In this document: positions 8,245-16,750 of the stretch, one piece after another
Layout: each line of letters opens with the position of its first letter
Numbering within the stretch: the stretch's first letter is position 1
Assembly: GCA_002205125.1 (NCBI GenBank)
Contig: NIOE01000013.1
Location: 1-64,000, forward strand
Length of the DNA: 64,000 nucleotides
Source of the DNA: Roseateles noduli
GTDB lineage: Bacteria; Pseudomonadota; Gammaproteobacteria; Burkholderiales; Burkholderiaceae_C
Direction of reading: 5' to 3'
The notes under the pieces: model-generated
Seen by the model: only the letters and a program-made list of their open reading frames with translations
The model's database searches: none
What the model was told of the DNA's origin: nothing
Program-made: the position numbers and the translations under genes

Positions 8245-8844
8245 TCAGCGCTTCTTCGACTTCAGCGGCGCGATGCTGCGCTGCAGCTTGTGCCAGTCGT
8301 CGATGTCGGAGGTCGCCGGGGCGGCCGCCTTGGGCGCCGCCACGGGCGGCGCGTTCGGCGCGGGCGGGGTGAGCACCTCGCCCAGCAGGTCCAGCAGCCG
8401 CGTGCGCGCCCGCTGGGGATGCCGGCGGTAGTAGGTCAGCACCAGGCCGACGATGAAGCGTTCGTCATCGTCCTGCGGCAGGCTGGGGGAGTTGTCCGCC
8501 GACGCCGGTCGGCTTGCATTTGATAAAGCCGTGTTGCTCTGCGAGGTAGCGACTACCGCCGGCGCTGCAGCGCCGAGCGCCCCGTGCTCCTGGTCCATCC
8601 AGCCGTTGGGCTTGTGGGTCAGCTGTTCGAACTGCCGGGCCAGCCGCTCGCCGATCTGCCGGGAGCGGCTCTTGATCTGGCTCCAGTAGCTGGGCTGGAT
8701 CTGCAGGCGCTCGGCGAAACGGCGCTCCAGGCCGCGCAGGGCGGCGGCATCGGGATGTTTGATGGTGGCGGCAACAAACTCGTCGAACAAGCGCATCGCG
8801 TTGTCCAGGCGGATCTGCGCGACGTCTCGGTGGGCGGAACACAT
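8245..8844 (-). CDS. HTH-domain DNA-binding protein (Cro/CI-like)
   Basis: A 199-residue protein. Residues about 36-85 read as a lambda-repressor-like helix-turn-helix: RFAERLQIQPSYWSQIKS, then RQIGERLARQFEQ and the KPNGWMDQ ending typical of phage-repressor-like XRE proteins. An Ala/Pro-rich linker (90-115, 150-175) and a conserved-looking segment (DDDERFIVGLVLTYYRRHP) follow; no peptidase domain is visible. It is probably a regulator. The promoter region just upstream contains ATGATAAAGCTTC (8851-8863), sharing a TGATAA half-site with the palindrome at 8083. Confidence 0.7.
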   Translation of the reverse strand: MCSAHRDVAQIRLDNAMRLFDEFVAATIKHPDAAALRGLERRFAERLQIQPSYWSQIKSRSRQIGERLARQFEQLTHKPNGWMDQEHGALGAAAPAVVATSQSNTALSNASRPASADNSPSLPQDDDERFIVGLVLTYYRRHPQRARTRLLDLLGEVLTPPAPNAPPVAAPKAAAPATSDIDDWHKLQRSIAPLKSKKR

Positions 8845-8953
8845 CCCCCAATGATAAAGCTTCGTTCACAAACGCCCGGGCCCCGGCCCGGGGCTCGCAC
8901 CCTGCCCATCGGCGTGGTAGCGCTACGGCGGGGATGTGGACGACCGCGAGCGG

Positions 8954-11086
8954 CTACTCCTCCTCCTTCAGGTGGTAGCCGGCGGCCAACTGGGCCTGGG
9001 TGTTGGGGGGCACCGCCTCGTAATGGGACAGCACCATCGTGTAGCGTCCCTGGCCGCTGGTCATCGCGTTGAGGCGGTTCTGGTAGGCGCTGAGCTCGGC
9101 CAGCGGCGCCAGTCCGTCCACGCCGATCTGTCCCGGCACGCTCCCGCGCGTCCCGAGCACCTGACCGCGCCGTGAGGCCAGGTCGCCGGTGATGTCGCCG
9201 GTGGCGTTTTCCGGCGCGCTGATCTCAACCTGCACGATGGGTTCCAGCACCACGGGCCGCGCCTCGCGCACCGCGGCGATCAGCGCGCGCTTGCCCGCGG
9301 TGATGAAGGCGACCTCCTTGGAGTCCACCGAATGGTGTTTCCCGTCGAAGACGGTCACCCGCAGGTCGACGACCGGATAGCCGGCGACGACGCCCTGCGC
9401 CAGCGCCTGTCGCACGCCCTTCTCGACGGCCGGCATGAACTGGCCGGGAATGGTGCCGCCCTTGACCTCGTCGCGGAACTCGAAGCCCGCGCCGCGCTCC
9501 AGCGGCTCGATGCGCAGCCACACCTCGCCGAACTGCCCGGCGCCGCCGGTCTGCTTCTTGTGGCGGTAATGGCCTTCGGCCTTGGCCGAGATCGTCTCGC
9601 GGTACGCGATGCGCGGCGGCTGGGTCTGGACGTCGAACTTGTAGGTCTCCTTGAGCCGGTCGAGCAGCACCCGCAGATGCAGTTCGCCGAGCCCGTAGAC
9701 CAGCGTCTCCCCGCCCTGCGGCCCGAGGCCTTCCTCGTGGCCGCCGCCGCGTTCCAGGCGCAGGCAGGGGTCTTCCTCGACCAGGCGGGACAGCACCTCC
9801 CACAGCCGCTGCTCGTCGCCGTGCCGGCTGGGGCGGATCGCCACGCCGTGCACCGGCGTCGGCAGCGCGATCGGCGCGAGGTGCAGGTGCTCGTCCTCCT
9901 GCGCGTCGTGCAGCACCGCGTCGTAATGCAGCTCGTCGATCTTGGCCAGCGCGCACAGGTCGCCGGGCAGGGCCTGCTCGATCTCCACGTGTTCCTTGCC
10001 CTGCAGCATGAACAGATGCGCGACGCGCACCGGCTTTCGGGCGTGGCCGACGAAGAGTTGGGCGTTCTTCTTCAGCGTGCCCTGGTGGACGCGCAGCATC
10101 GCGAGCTTGCCGAGGTAGGGATCCGACTGGATCTTGAAGACGTGCGCGACGACGTGCTGCGCCGGATCCATGGAGACCAGCAGCGGTTCCGCCTCGTCGC
10201 CCTCGCGCCGCATGAACTGCGGCGGGTTGGCCTCATAGGGATTGGGGAGCAGCTTCTCGATCACGTCGAGCAGCTCCGCGACGCCCGCGCCGGTGCGCGC
10301 GGACACGAAGCACACGGGGATCAGATGGCCTTCGCGGAATGCCTGCTCCAGCGGGGCGTGCAGCTCGGCGGCGGGCACATCGCCGTCGTTGAGGTAGCGG
10401 TCGACGAAGTCCGGATCGACCTCGACCACCTGTTCCACCAGCGCGCGGTGGGCGGCTTCGACCGAGCCGAAGTCGCTCTCGCCGCTGCAGCCGAAGAAGC
10501 AGTCCTGCACCTTGGTCCCGCCTGCGGCGGGCAGATTCAAGGGCAGGCATTCGCGGCCGAAGGCTTCCTGCAACTGGGCGAGCAGCGCCTGGGCGTCGAC
10601 GCCCGGCGCATCGATCCGGTTGACGATGATCAGCCGTGTGAGGCCGCGCCCCGCGGCCGCCTCCATCATCCGGCGGACCATCAGCTCCAGGCCGTTCTGC
10701 GCGTTGACGACGACGGCGACCGATTCGACCGCCTCGAGCGCCGGCAGCGCCTGCCCGATGAAATCGGGCGCGCCGGGCGTGTCGAGGAGGTGGATGCGCA
10801 GGCCCTCGTGCGCGATGTGCATCTGGGAAACCTGCAGCGAGTGCAGCATCCGCTTCTCCAGCGCGTCGTGGTCGCTGACGGTGCTGCCTTTCTCGATGCT
10901 GCCGGCGGTCTTGATGGCGCCGGATTTCAGCAGCAGGGCCTCGGCCAGCGAGGTCTTGCCGGCGCCGGCCGGGCCGGTGAGCGCCAGGGTGCGGATCGCC
11001 GCGATGCCGGGATGCTGCGGCAGCGCGGCGCCGCCTGGGCTGCCGGCGGTCGTGCCTTCCGGATCGGAGGAGGGGGTGGGGGACAT
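8954..11086 (-). CDS. Elongation factor G-like GTPase
   Basis: A 710-residue translation-factor GTPase of the EF-G type with G domain, domain II and the C-terminal EF-G domains (IV: GGAGQFGEVWLRIEP; V: TMVLSHYEAVP near the end). P-loop GPAGAGKTS is at 38-46, DTPG at 102-105. The guanine motif is NRID (156-159) rather than NKxD. It is a divergent paralogue (FusA2-like), not the str-operon housekeeping EF-G. It stands alone, divergent from the sugar dehydrogenase gene. Its cellular role, perhaps in ribosome recycling or stress, is not known. Confidence 0.85.
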   Translation of the reverse strand: MSPTPSSDPEGTTAGSPGGAALPQHPGIAAIRTLALTGPAGAGKTSLAEALLLKSGAIKTAGSIEKGSTVSDHDALEKRMLHSLQVSQMHIAHEGLRIHLLDTPGAPDFIGQALPALEAVESVAVVVNAQNGLELMVRRMMEAAAGRGLTRLIIVNRIDAPGVDAQALLAQLQEAFGRECLPLNLPAAGGTKVQDCFFGCSGESDFGSVEAAHRALVEQVVEVDPDFVDRYLNDGDVPAAELHAPLEQAFREGHLIPVCFVSARTGAGVAELLDVIEKLLPNPYEANPPQFMRREGDEAEPLLVSMDPAQHVVAHVFKIQSDPYLGKLAMLRVHQGTLKKNAQLFVGHARKPVRVAHLFMLQGKEHVEIEQALPGDLCALAKIDELHYDAVLHDAQEDEHLHLAPIALPTPVHGVAIRPSRHGDEQRLWEVLSRLVEEDPCLRLERGGGHEEGLGPQGGETLVYGLGELHLRVLLDRLKETYKFDVQTQPPRIAYRETISAKAEGHYRHKKQTGGAGQFGEVWLRIEPLERGAGFEFRDEVKGGTIPGQFMPAVEKGVRQALAQGVVAGYPVVDLRVTVFDGKHHSVDSKEVAFITAGKRALIAAVREARPVVLEPIVQVEISAPENATGDITGDLASRRGQVLGTRGSVPGQIGVDGLAPLAELSAYQNRLNAMTSGQGRYTMVLSHYEAVPPNTQAQLAAGYHLKEEE

Positions 11087-11393
11087 GGCTCGTTCCTCTC
11101 AGGCAAGAGTTGGACGTGGGTCTGGAGCCGGACTGCGGCCAGCGTAGAGGAAGCGCCGGGCCTGCACAAGCAGGGGCATCCGACCGGAGCGGGGCCGCGC
11201 ACGGCGATTGCCCGCGATGGCGAGCGGATGACCAGAGGATGTCCAGCGCCGAGGCAGGGTCGGTGGCGCCGATTTCAACCGCTTGCAACTCCGTTTGCGC
11301 GCCGGCCTAGACTCGTCGTCTTCACGGCGTCGTGACGCCGTCGCGGGCGGCCGGTCCTCGACCGGCCCATCGATCAGCACAAGGAGAACGGGC
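11087..11393. other. Divergent promoter region with a hairpin
   Basis: This 307-base gap separates the EF-G-like gene from the sugar dehydrogenase gene. It holds one clear structure: ACGGCGTC (11324-11331) and GACGCCGT (11334-11341), an 8-bp perfect inverted repeat with a 2-base spacer, 53 bases before the dehydrogenase start. It could be an operator or a 5'-UTR hairpin. I see no convincing gene in the gap. Confidence 0.4.
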
Positions 11394-12566
11394 ATGAGCG
11401 TGGCGGAATGGATGTCGACCCTGGCGGTCGCGATGGCGGCGACGGCCTGTGGCGGCGGCAGTGGTGGCGGCGGCGACGACACCGCCGCGCCGAACCAGCC
11501 CGGCGGCGGTGCCGCGGCGCCGTCGATGCAGACGCTGAACAGCACGCTCGACCGTCCCTGGGGCCTCGTGCAGTTGCCCGACAACCGGCTGCTGGTGACG
11601 CAGAAGGGCGGCACGATCGTGCGCCTGTCCGCGGCCGGCAAGACCGAGGCGACGATCACCGGCGTGCCCCAGGTGCTGGACAGCGGCCAGGGCGGGCTGC
11701 TGGGCATCACGATCGATCCGGACTTCGCGACCGCGGGCAGCAACTGGGTCTACTTCTCCTACGCTGAAGCGGGCACCGGGACCGAAGCCGGCAAGGCCGG
11801 CACGACGGTCGCGCGCGGCCGGCTGGAAGGCGACGCCCTCACCAGCGTGCAGGTGATCTTCCGCCAGGCGCCGAAGGTCGACGGCACCGGGCACTACGGG
11901 TCGCGGCTGGTCTTCGCACGCGACAAGACGCTCTACATCACGACCGGCGAGCGCATGAAGGGCAGTCCGTCGCAGGACCTGCAGCAGACGCTGGGCAAGG
12001 TGATCCGCGTGAACCGCGACGGCAGCATCCCGGCGGACAACCCGACCTTCGCCGCAGGTGCCAAGCCTGGCATCTGGAGCTACGGCCACCGCAACATCCA
12101 GGGCGCCGCGCTGCATCCGCAGACCGGCGAGCTCTGGCTCACCGAACACGGCCCGCAAGGCGGCGACGAGGTCAACATCGCGCGCGCCGGCAAGAACTAC
12201 GGCTGGCCCATCAAGAGCTACGGCTGCGAGTACGGCTCGCCGGTCGGCGACGCCTGCCGCATCGGCGGAGGCACGCATGCGCCGACGTATGTCGAGCCGC
12301 TGACCACGTGGACGCCCATCTCCATCGCGCCGGCGGGACTGGTGTTCTACACGGGCAGCCTGTTCCCGGAATGGCGCGGGCAGCTGATCTCAGGCTCGCT
12401 GGCGGGCACCGCGCTGTGGCGCATCACGCTGAACGGCGACACGGTCACGGGCAAGGAGAAGATGTTCGGGGACCTGGGCGAGCGCTTCCGCGACGTGATC
12501 CAGGCGCGCGACGGCGCGTTGCTGACGGTGACCGACGGCGGCAAGCTGATGCGCGTGTCGCGCTGA
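11394..12566 (+). CDS. PQQ-dependent sugar dehydrogenase (lipoprotein)
   Basis: A 390-residue soluble-aldose-dehydrogenase-like six-bladed beta-propeller (GDH/YliI type) that oxidises sugars with PQQ. Seen: RPWGLVQLPDNRLLVTQKGG opening blade, GQGGLLGITIDPDF, YSYGHRNIQGAALHP, LWLTEHGPQGGDEVN, all family hallmarks. The N-terminus has a hydrophobic segment ending in a lipobox-like ATAC followed by a Gly-rich linker, so export and lipid anchoring are likely, although the signal lacks Lys/Arg before the hydrophobic core. The ATG at 11394 is chosen for its AAGGAG five bases upstream. No PQQ synthesis gene is in the window. Confidence 0.88.
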   Translation: MSVAEWMSTLAVAMAATACGGGSGGGGDDTAAPNQPGGGAAAPSMQTLNSTLDRPWGLVQLPDNRLLVTQKGGTIVRLSAAGKTEATITGVPQVLDSGQGGLLGITIDPDFATAGSNWVYFSYAEAGTGTEAGKAGTTVARGRLEGDALTSVQVIFRQAPKVDGTGHYGSRLVFARDKTLYITTGERMKGSPSQDLQQTLGKVIRVNRDGSIPADNPTFAAGAKPGIWSYGHRNIQGAALHPQTGELWLTEHGPQGGDEVNIARAGKNYGWPIKSYGCEYGSPVGDACRIGGGTHAPTYVEPLTTWTPISIAPAGLVFYTGSLFPEWRGQLISGSLAGTALWRITLNGDTVTGKEKMFGDLGERFRDVIQARDGALLTVTDGGKLMRVSR

Positions 12567-12570
12567 GGTG

Positions 12571-12602
12571 CAGCAACGCAGCAACGCAGCAGCGCAGAAA
12601 CG
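12571..12602. repeat. Four-copy 8-bp tandem repeat
   Basis: Four 8-base units CAGCAACG, CAGCAACG, CAGCAGCG, CAGAAACG follow directly after the dehydrogenase stop codon and lie before the facing GNAT gene. It is noncoding as far as can be seen. Confidence 0.75.
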
Positions 12603-12629
12603 CTGAGGCGTCGAAGCGCTGACTGTCGT

Positions 12630-13139
12630 TCAGTCCAGCCGCTTCCAGTACAGCGCGGTCGCTTGCAGCTCTCCCTGCGGGTTGGCGGCGAAGAACGGGA
12701 TCTCGCCGGCGCGGTGGAAGCCTAGCGATTGGTAGAAGGCTTCCGCCGCCGACCCGGCTTCGGTATCGAGCGTCAGCAGGCTGAGGCTCGCGTCCCGTGC
12801 GGTCTGCTCCAGCGCGGCCATCAACTGCACGGCGACGCCGCGGCGCCGCGCGTCGCGATGCACCATCAGCTTCATCACGTCCCCGCGATGGCGCTGATTG
12901 GGCTTGCCGCAGAGCGACAGCTGCACCGTGCCGAGCACCCGGTCGCCCTCGCGCGCGACCCACAGCCGATGCCGCGGTCCGAGCTGCTCGAACACGCCTT
13001 CCCAGTACTCGCGCATCTGCGCCTCGTCGACGTCTTCGAGGAATCCCAGCGAGCCGCCGCCGTCGACGACGTCGAAGAACAGCTCGCCGAGCGCCGGCAT
13101 CCAGTCGCGGTCGGTGCCGCGCAGTTCGATCAGGTCCAT
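12630..13139 (-). CDS. GNAT family N-acetyltransferase
   Basis: A 169-residue GNAT acetyltransferase. The acetyl-CoA loop is RDARRRGVAVQLM (motif A R-x-x-G-x-A), followed by a late AEAFYQSLGFHRAGEIPFF motif B. ATG 13139 follows AAGGA and overlaps the preceding GNAT gene's end by 10 bases, so the two are coupled. It is clearly related to the GNAT at 14588-15220: both carry LGFL, GAVQLSLC/GTVQLSLC, RGxVxxLMVH and Y(W/Y)KRL. The substrate is unknown. Confidence 0.87.
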   Translation of the reverse strand: MDLIELRGTDRDWMPALGELFFDVVDGGGSLGFLEDVDEAQMREYWEGVFEQLGPRHRLWVAREGDRVLGTVQLSLCGKPNQRHRGDVMKLMVHRDARRRGVAVQLMAALEQTARDASLSLLTLDTEAGSAAEAFYQSLGFHRAGEIPFFAANPQGELQATALYWKRLD

Positions 13140-13666
13140 GAGGGTTCCTTGGGTTCCGGGTTCAGCGTCTTGCCGAGGCACACCGCGTCCTCGCGCCCGA
13201 CGTAGCTGCCGTAGTTGGGAATCTCGGAATAGCCGTGCCGCCGATAGAAGCGCAGCGCGCGGCCGTTGACGCGCCGCGTCTCCAGCCACAGCGCGCGATA
13301 GCCCATGGCGAGCGCTTCCCGCTCCAGCGCGATGAGCAATGCGGCACCGACGCCTCGGGTGCCGTCGCGGGCGAACATACGCTTGAGCTCGGCCACCGGC
13401 GCGGCGCCGGCCTGCGCGAGCGGCCGGACCGCGCCGCAGCCGAGGAGGGCGCCGTCCTCGCCGCGTGCGACCAGGAACACGGACCGTCCCGCCGGCATCG
13501 ACGCGGCCTCGAACCCGCTGGCGCCCGAGTCGCCGCTGAGCAACGCCAACCGTTGGTTGAGCAGATGCATCAGCAGCACCGCGTCAGGATGCGAGACGGG
13601 GATGGCCTCCAGCAGCGACCGCGTCGATGTCGCGTCGGCATGGTCAATCGCAGGCATTTGTGGCAT
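13130..13666 (-). CDS. GNAT family N-acetyltransferase
   Basis: A 178-residue GNAT protein of the small-molecule acetyltransferase type. Motif A RDGTRGVGAALLIALEREA and motif B GRALRFYRRHGYSEIPNYG are clear. ATG 13666 is preferred; a TTG at 13696 would overlap the TetR operator. It diverges from the tetR gene, with the operator palindrome 34 bases upstream of its start, and is coupled to the next GNAT. It may be a target of the TetR repressor. Confidence 0.85.
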   Translation of the reverse strand: MPQMPAIDHADATSTRSLLEAIPVSHPDAVLLMHLLNQRLALLSGDSGASGFEAASMPAGRSVFLVARGEDGALLGCGAVRPLAQAGAAPVAELKRMFARDGTRGVGAALLIALEREALAMGYRALWLETRRVNGRALRFYRRHGYSEIPNYGSYVGREDAVCLGKTLNPEPKEPSWT

Positions 13667-13699
13667 CGTCCAGTCTTCATTCAAACCGTCGATCAAATA

Positions 13700-13714
13700 C
13701 TAACCAATGGTTAG
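13700..13714. promoter_or_regulatory. TetR-type operator palindrome
   Basis: CTAACCA-A-TGGTTAG is a perfect 7-1-7 palindrome between a tetR gene and a divergent GNAT gene. TAACCA...TGGTTA arms are typical of TetR-family self-operators. The centre coincides with the first possible ATG of tetR, so a repressor bound there would block both promoters. Confidence 0.8.
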
Positions 13715-14543
13715 AAAATCCACAAGCGGCGGCCGCGCGACGATGCCGGACCCGCGCCCGAGCGGTCCGAAGGGCCTGCACAACACCTCCGGCGTCGTGC
13801 AGGACACGCCGGACGGCGCCGCGCAGGCGCGACCGCAGGCGAAGCCGCAGCCGCGCGTGCGGCAGAAGGTGGCCAAGCCGGAAGGTCCGCTGAAACGCCA
13901 GGCGCAGCGCAAGGCGATGAACGAGGGCGAGCTGAACCTCGACATGGACGGTGACGCGGGGCTGGACCTCGGCGTCGGCACCGGCGCGACGCCGACCGCG
14001 TCCCAGCAGCGGCGCGCCGCGCACAAGCTGGCGCTGGAGGCCGGCATCCTGGCCGCGGCGCGCGAGCTCTTCGCCGAGCGCGGCGCGGACGCGCTGACGC
14101 TGCGCGAGGTCGGCGCGGCGGTGGGTTACTCGCACGCGACGCTCTACAGCTTCTTCCACGACAAGAACGAGTTGCTCGCGCGCCTGGCCGAGGACAGCCT
14201 GCGCACGCTGCTCACGCGGCTGCAGGGCGCGGCGGACGGGGCCGCTTCAGGCGGGGAGGCCGCCGCGGTGGCGCGGGCCTTCGTGAACTGGGGCTTGCAG
14301 CACCCGCACGATTACCGGCTGCTGATGCTCGACACGCCCGTGGCGCTGCGCGAATCGCTGATCGCGGACCTGGACGGGCTGATCGCCCCGGCGGCCCTGC
14401 CGGCCGCGCGCGCCGCGGCGCTCTGGGCCGGGCTGCACGGGCTGGTGATGCTGGAGCAGGGCGGGCTCGCCGCGCTGGGCGGCGCCGCGGCAAGAGCCCG
14501 GCGCATCGAAGCGCTGCTCGCGGGGATGCTCGACAAGCGTTGA
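13707..14543 (+). CDS. TetR family transcriptional regulator
   Basis: A TetR-type repressor. The HTH domain lies at about 107-155 of the 278-residue frame (AAARELFAERGADALTLREV, then GYSHATLYSFFHDKNELL); a helical ligand domain follows. It is preceded by an unusually long (about 100-residue) low-complexity, Arg/Lys/Pro-rich N-terminal extension. The first ATG (13707) lies inside the operator and has no Shine-Dalgarno. ATG 13743 (MPDPRPSG) or even ATG 13918 (MNEGELN) may be the true start. It is flanked by three GNAT genes that it may regulate. Confidence 0.82.
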   Translation: MVRKSTSGGRATMPDPRPSGPKGLHNTSGVVQDTPDGAAQARPQAKPQPRVRQKVAKPEGPLKRQAQRKAMNEGELNLDMDGDAGLDLGVGTGATPTASQQRRAAHKLALEAGILAAARELFAERGADALTLREVGAAVGYSHATLYSFFHDKNELLARLAEDSLRTLLTRLQGAADGAASGGEAAAVARAFVNWGLQHPHDYRLLMLDTPVALRESLIADLDGLIAPAALPAARAAALWAGLHGLVMLEQGGLAALGGAAARARRIEALLAGMLDKR

Positions 14544-14587
14544 CGAGCATTGACGAGCGTTGACGCACGCAGAGGCGCGCGCGGTGC

Positions 14588-15220
14588 TCAGACCAGATGC
14601 GGCAGACGCTTGTAGTACATCGCCGCGGCCTGAAGCTGGCCTTCAGCGCCGTGGCAGTGATCGGGGATCTGGCCGGCGCGCTGCCAGCCCAGATGCGCGA
14701 ACACCGCTTCCGCCTGCGAGTCGGCGCAGGTCTCCAGCTGCAGCAGGAATCGGCCTTGCGTCGCCGCCGCGCATTCCAGGCGCGACATCAGCTGTCCGGC
14801 CACGCCGCGGCTGCGTTCCTGGCTGTGCACCATCAGCCGTTGGACTTCCCCACGGTGGTGCGCATTGGCCAGCGGGCACAGCGAGAGCTGGACGGCGCCC
14901 AGCAGACGCCCCGGGCCCTCGGCTTCGCAGGCGATCCACAGCATGTGGTGCTGGCCCAGTCGCGCGAAGACGCCGTGCCAGTAGTCCAGCGCCTGGTAGC
15001 GCGACAGCGGGGCCAGGAAGCCCAGCGTGGCGCCGAGGTGGACGTTGTCGATCAGCAGGGTCGTCAGGGCGGGCAGCCATTGCAGGTCGCGGGAGGTCAG
15101 CTTGACCACCTCCATCGGCGCGCGCTGCAGGTGCTGCGACGCGGCGGCATCGCTGGCCAGCGGATTGAGGGCGCGAGGGGCTCGGGCGTGGACGGCCGTG
15201 GGGCTGAGGGCGACATGCAT
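14588..15220 (-). CDS. GNAT family N-acetyltransferase (paralogue)
   Basis: A 210-residue GNAT protein, homologous over most of its length to the one at 12630-13139. Motif A is SQERSRGVAGQLMSRLE and the ending QAAAMYYKRLPHLV parallels QATALYWKRLD. The residues before about 45 (MHVALSPTAVHARAPRA...) have no counterpart in the paralogue, so the start may be later, at ME(V)VKLTSRD. It is convergent with tetR (44-base gap). The two paralogues suggest duplication around the regulator. Confidence 0.82.
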   Translation of the reverse strand: MHVALSPTAVHARAPRALNPLASDAAASQHLQRAPMEVVKLTSRDLQWLPALTTLLIDNVHLGATLGFLAPLSRYQALDYWHGVFARLGQHHMLWIACEAEGPGRLLGAVQLSLCPLANAHHRGEVQRLMVHSQERSRGVAGQLMSRLECAAATQGRFLLQLETCADSQAEAVFAHLGWQRAGQIPDHCHGAEGQLQAAAMYYKRLPHLV

Positions 15221-15493
15221 GGCGGGAACTCCAGGTCTTGGTACGACGACGTCCCGACCCATCTCGTGGATGGCGGTGGGGACCTGGAAAACCCTGACGC
15301 AAACGTCATGCCAACCGGGCGCTGGCGCGCATCGACTGGGCGATTGGCGCGCGGTCGGCGCGACAGGCGTGAACCGCGTCACGGCCCGCAGGGGGCGAGG
15401 CGGGACATCGACCTTCGGTGAGCCCTCATCCGGCGGCCTCGGCGGCCGCAGCGGCCATCCGGGCGGTGCGCGGGCCTGCGTGTCCGGGGTCGT

Positions 15494-16675
15494 TCAGGCG
15501 GGCACGGCCACGCTGAGCTCGGCTTCGAGCCCCGGTTCGGCGCACAGGCGCCCCTTTCCCTGGCGTTTGGCGGCATACAGCGCCGCCTCGGCGCGGTGCA
15601 GCAGGTCCTCGATGTTGCGATCGCCGTTGCGCAGCTTGGCCCAGCCGGCGGAGTAGCCCAGCGTGAAGCCGAGCTCGCGCGGCGCGAGTTCGAGCAGCGC
15701 GTCCCGTTGCCGTCGATCGAGCGCGGGCGGTCCCACCAGGTCGGAGCGCGCCATCAGCACGGCGAAGCGCTGGCCGTCGATGCGCGCGACCACGTCGCCC
15801 AGTCGCTTCTGCTCGTCCAGGCAGCGGCCGAAGAGGGCGAGGGCCTGGTCGCCCTTGGCCTCGCCGTGCGTGGTGTTGATCGCCTTGCAGCCGTCGACGT
15901 CCATGACGATGAGCATCAGCGGCTCGCTGTAGCGGCGCGCCATCGAGATCATGTCGACGGAGCGCTGCTGGAATGCACGCCGGTTGGACAGCCCGGTGGC
16001 CGCGTCGATCTGCGTGAGGCGACGCAGTTCGGCCTCGCTCTCGCCGCGCCAGGCCACGAGGATCGCGACCGCCGCCGCCAGCACGCAGACGTTGGCGACG
16101 ACGGCGAACACCATGTTGAGCGGATGCGGCGCGTCGAAGCTCGGCAGGTTCGCGGTGTCGAAGCCGGCCAGGTAGGCGCGCGCCAGGTTGAGCACGGCCA
16201 GCAGGCCGAGGCTGACGGTGAAGAGCAGTCGCCAGCGGAGGTTGCCCACTGGGCCGCGCTTGACGGGTTGCATCAGGCTGGCGCCCAGCGCGAGCATCTG
16301 CAACCCGATGCAGCCGTTGGACCAGGCCAGGCGCAGCCCGTAGTTGTCCCAGCCCGCGCCGTAGCCGACCATCACCAGCACCGGCATGCCGTACTGGAAG
16401 AGCCGGCCGGCCCGACCCGGCAGCCAGCGGTCGGCGGCCATCCACAGCAGGGTGAGGCTGAGGCTGAGCAGACCGAGCGCCACGATGGCCGTCAGGCGCA
16501 TGCCGTCGGGCGGCAGGAGCAGCAGGGCCCAGCCGGCGGCCTGCGCGGCCGCGCTGAGCTGCGCGCGTCGGGCGGCGATGCTGTCGCACCAGCCGAGCAG
16601 CAGCGGCAGCAGCAGCGCCAGCGCCAGGGACTGGATCAGCATCAGGCTGAACAGCGTCGGGACGTCGAAACGCAT
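15494..16675 (-). CDS. Membrane protein with degenerate GGDEF domain
   Basis: A 393-residue protein with about seven N-terminal membrane helices (10-210) and a GGDEF domain (about 218-385). The catalytic GGDEF is replaced by DGQRF (300-304), so cyclic-di-GMP synthesis is unlikely. The inhibitory-site motif RxxD is intact (RLGD 291-294), exactly five residues before the active-site position. The metal-side MDVDGCKAIN motif is also largely kept. It may be a c-di-GMP receptor rather than a cyclase. It is divergent from the lactonase-like gene (75-base gap). Confidence 0.85.
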   Translation of the reverse strand: MRFDVPTLFSLMLIQSLALALLLPLLLGWCDSIAARRAQLSAAAQAAGWALLLLPPDGMRLTAIVALGLLSLSLTLLWMAADRWLPGRAGRLFQYGMPVLVMVGYGAGWDNYGLRLAWSNGCIGLQMLALGASLMQPVKRGPVGNLRWRLLFTVSLGLLAVLNLARAYLAGFDTANLPSFDAPHPLNMVFAVVANVCVLAAAVAILVAWRGESEAELRRLTQIDAATGLSNRRAFQQRSVDMISMARRYSEPLMLIVMDVDGCKAINTTHGEAKGDQALALFGRCLDEQKRLGDVVARIDGQRFAVLMARSDLVGPPALDRRQRDALLELAPRELGFTLGYSAGWAKLRNGDRNIEDLLHRAEAALYAAKRQGKGRLCAEPGLEAELSVAVPA

Positions 16676-16750
16676 ACGCGCGGCACCCGCCGGCGAGGCG
16701 GGCTGGAGCTGGTCATGACAAGACCATTGTGGCCGTAAAGTCGCGCTCCG

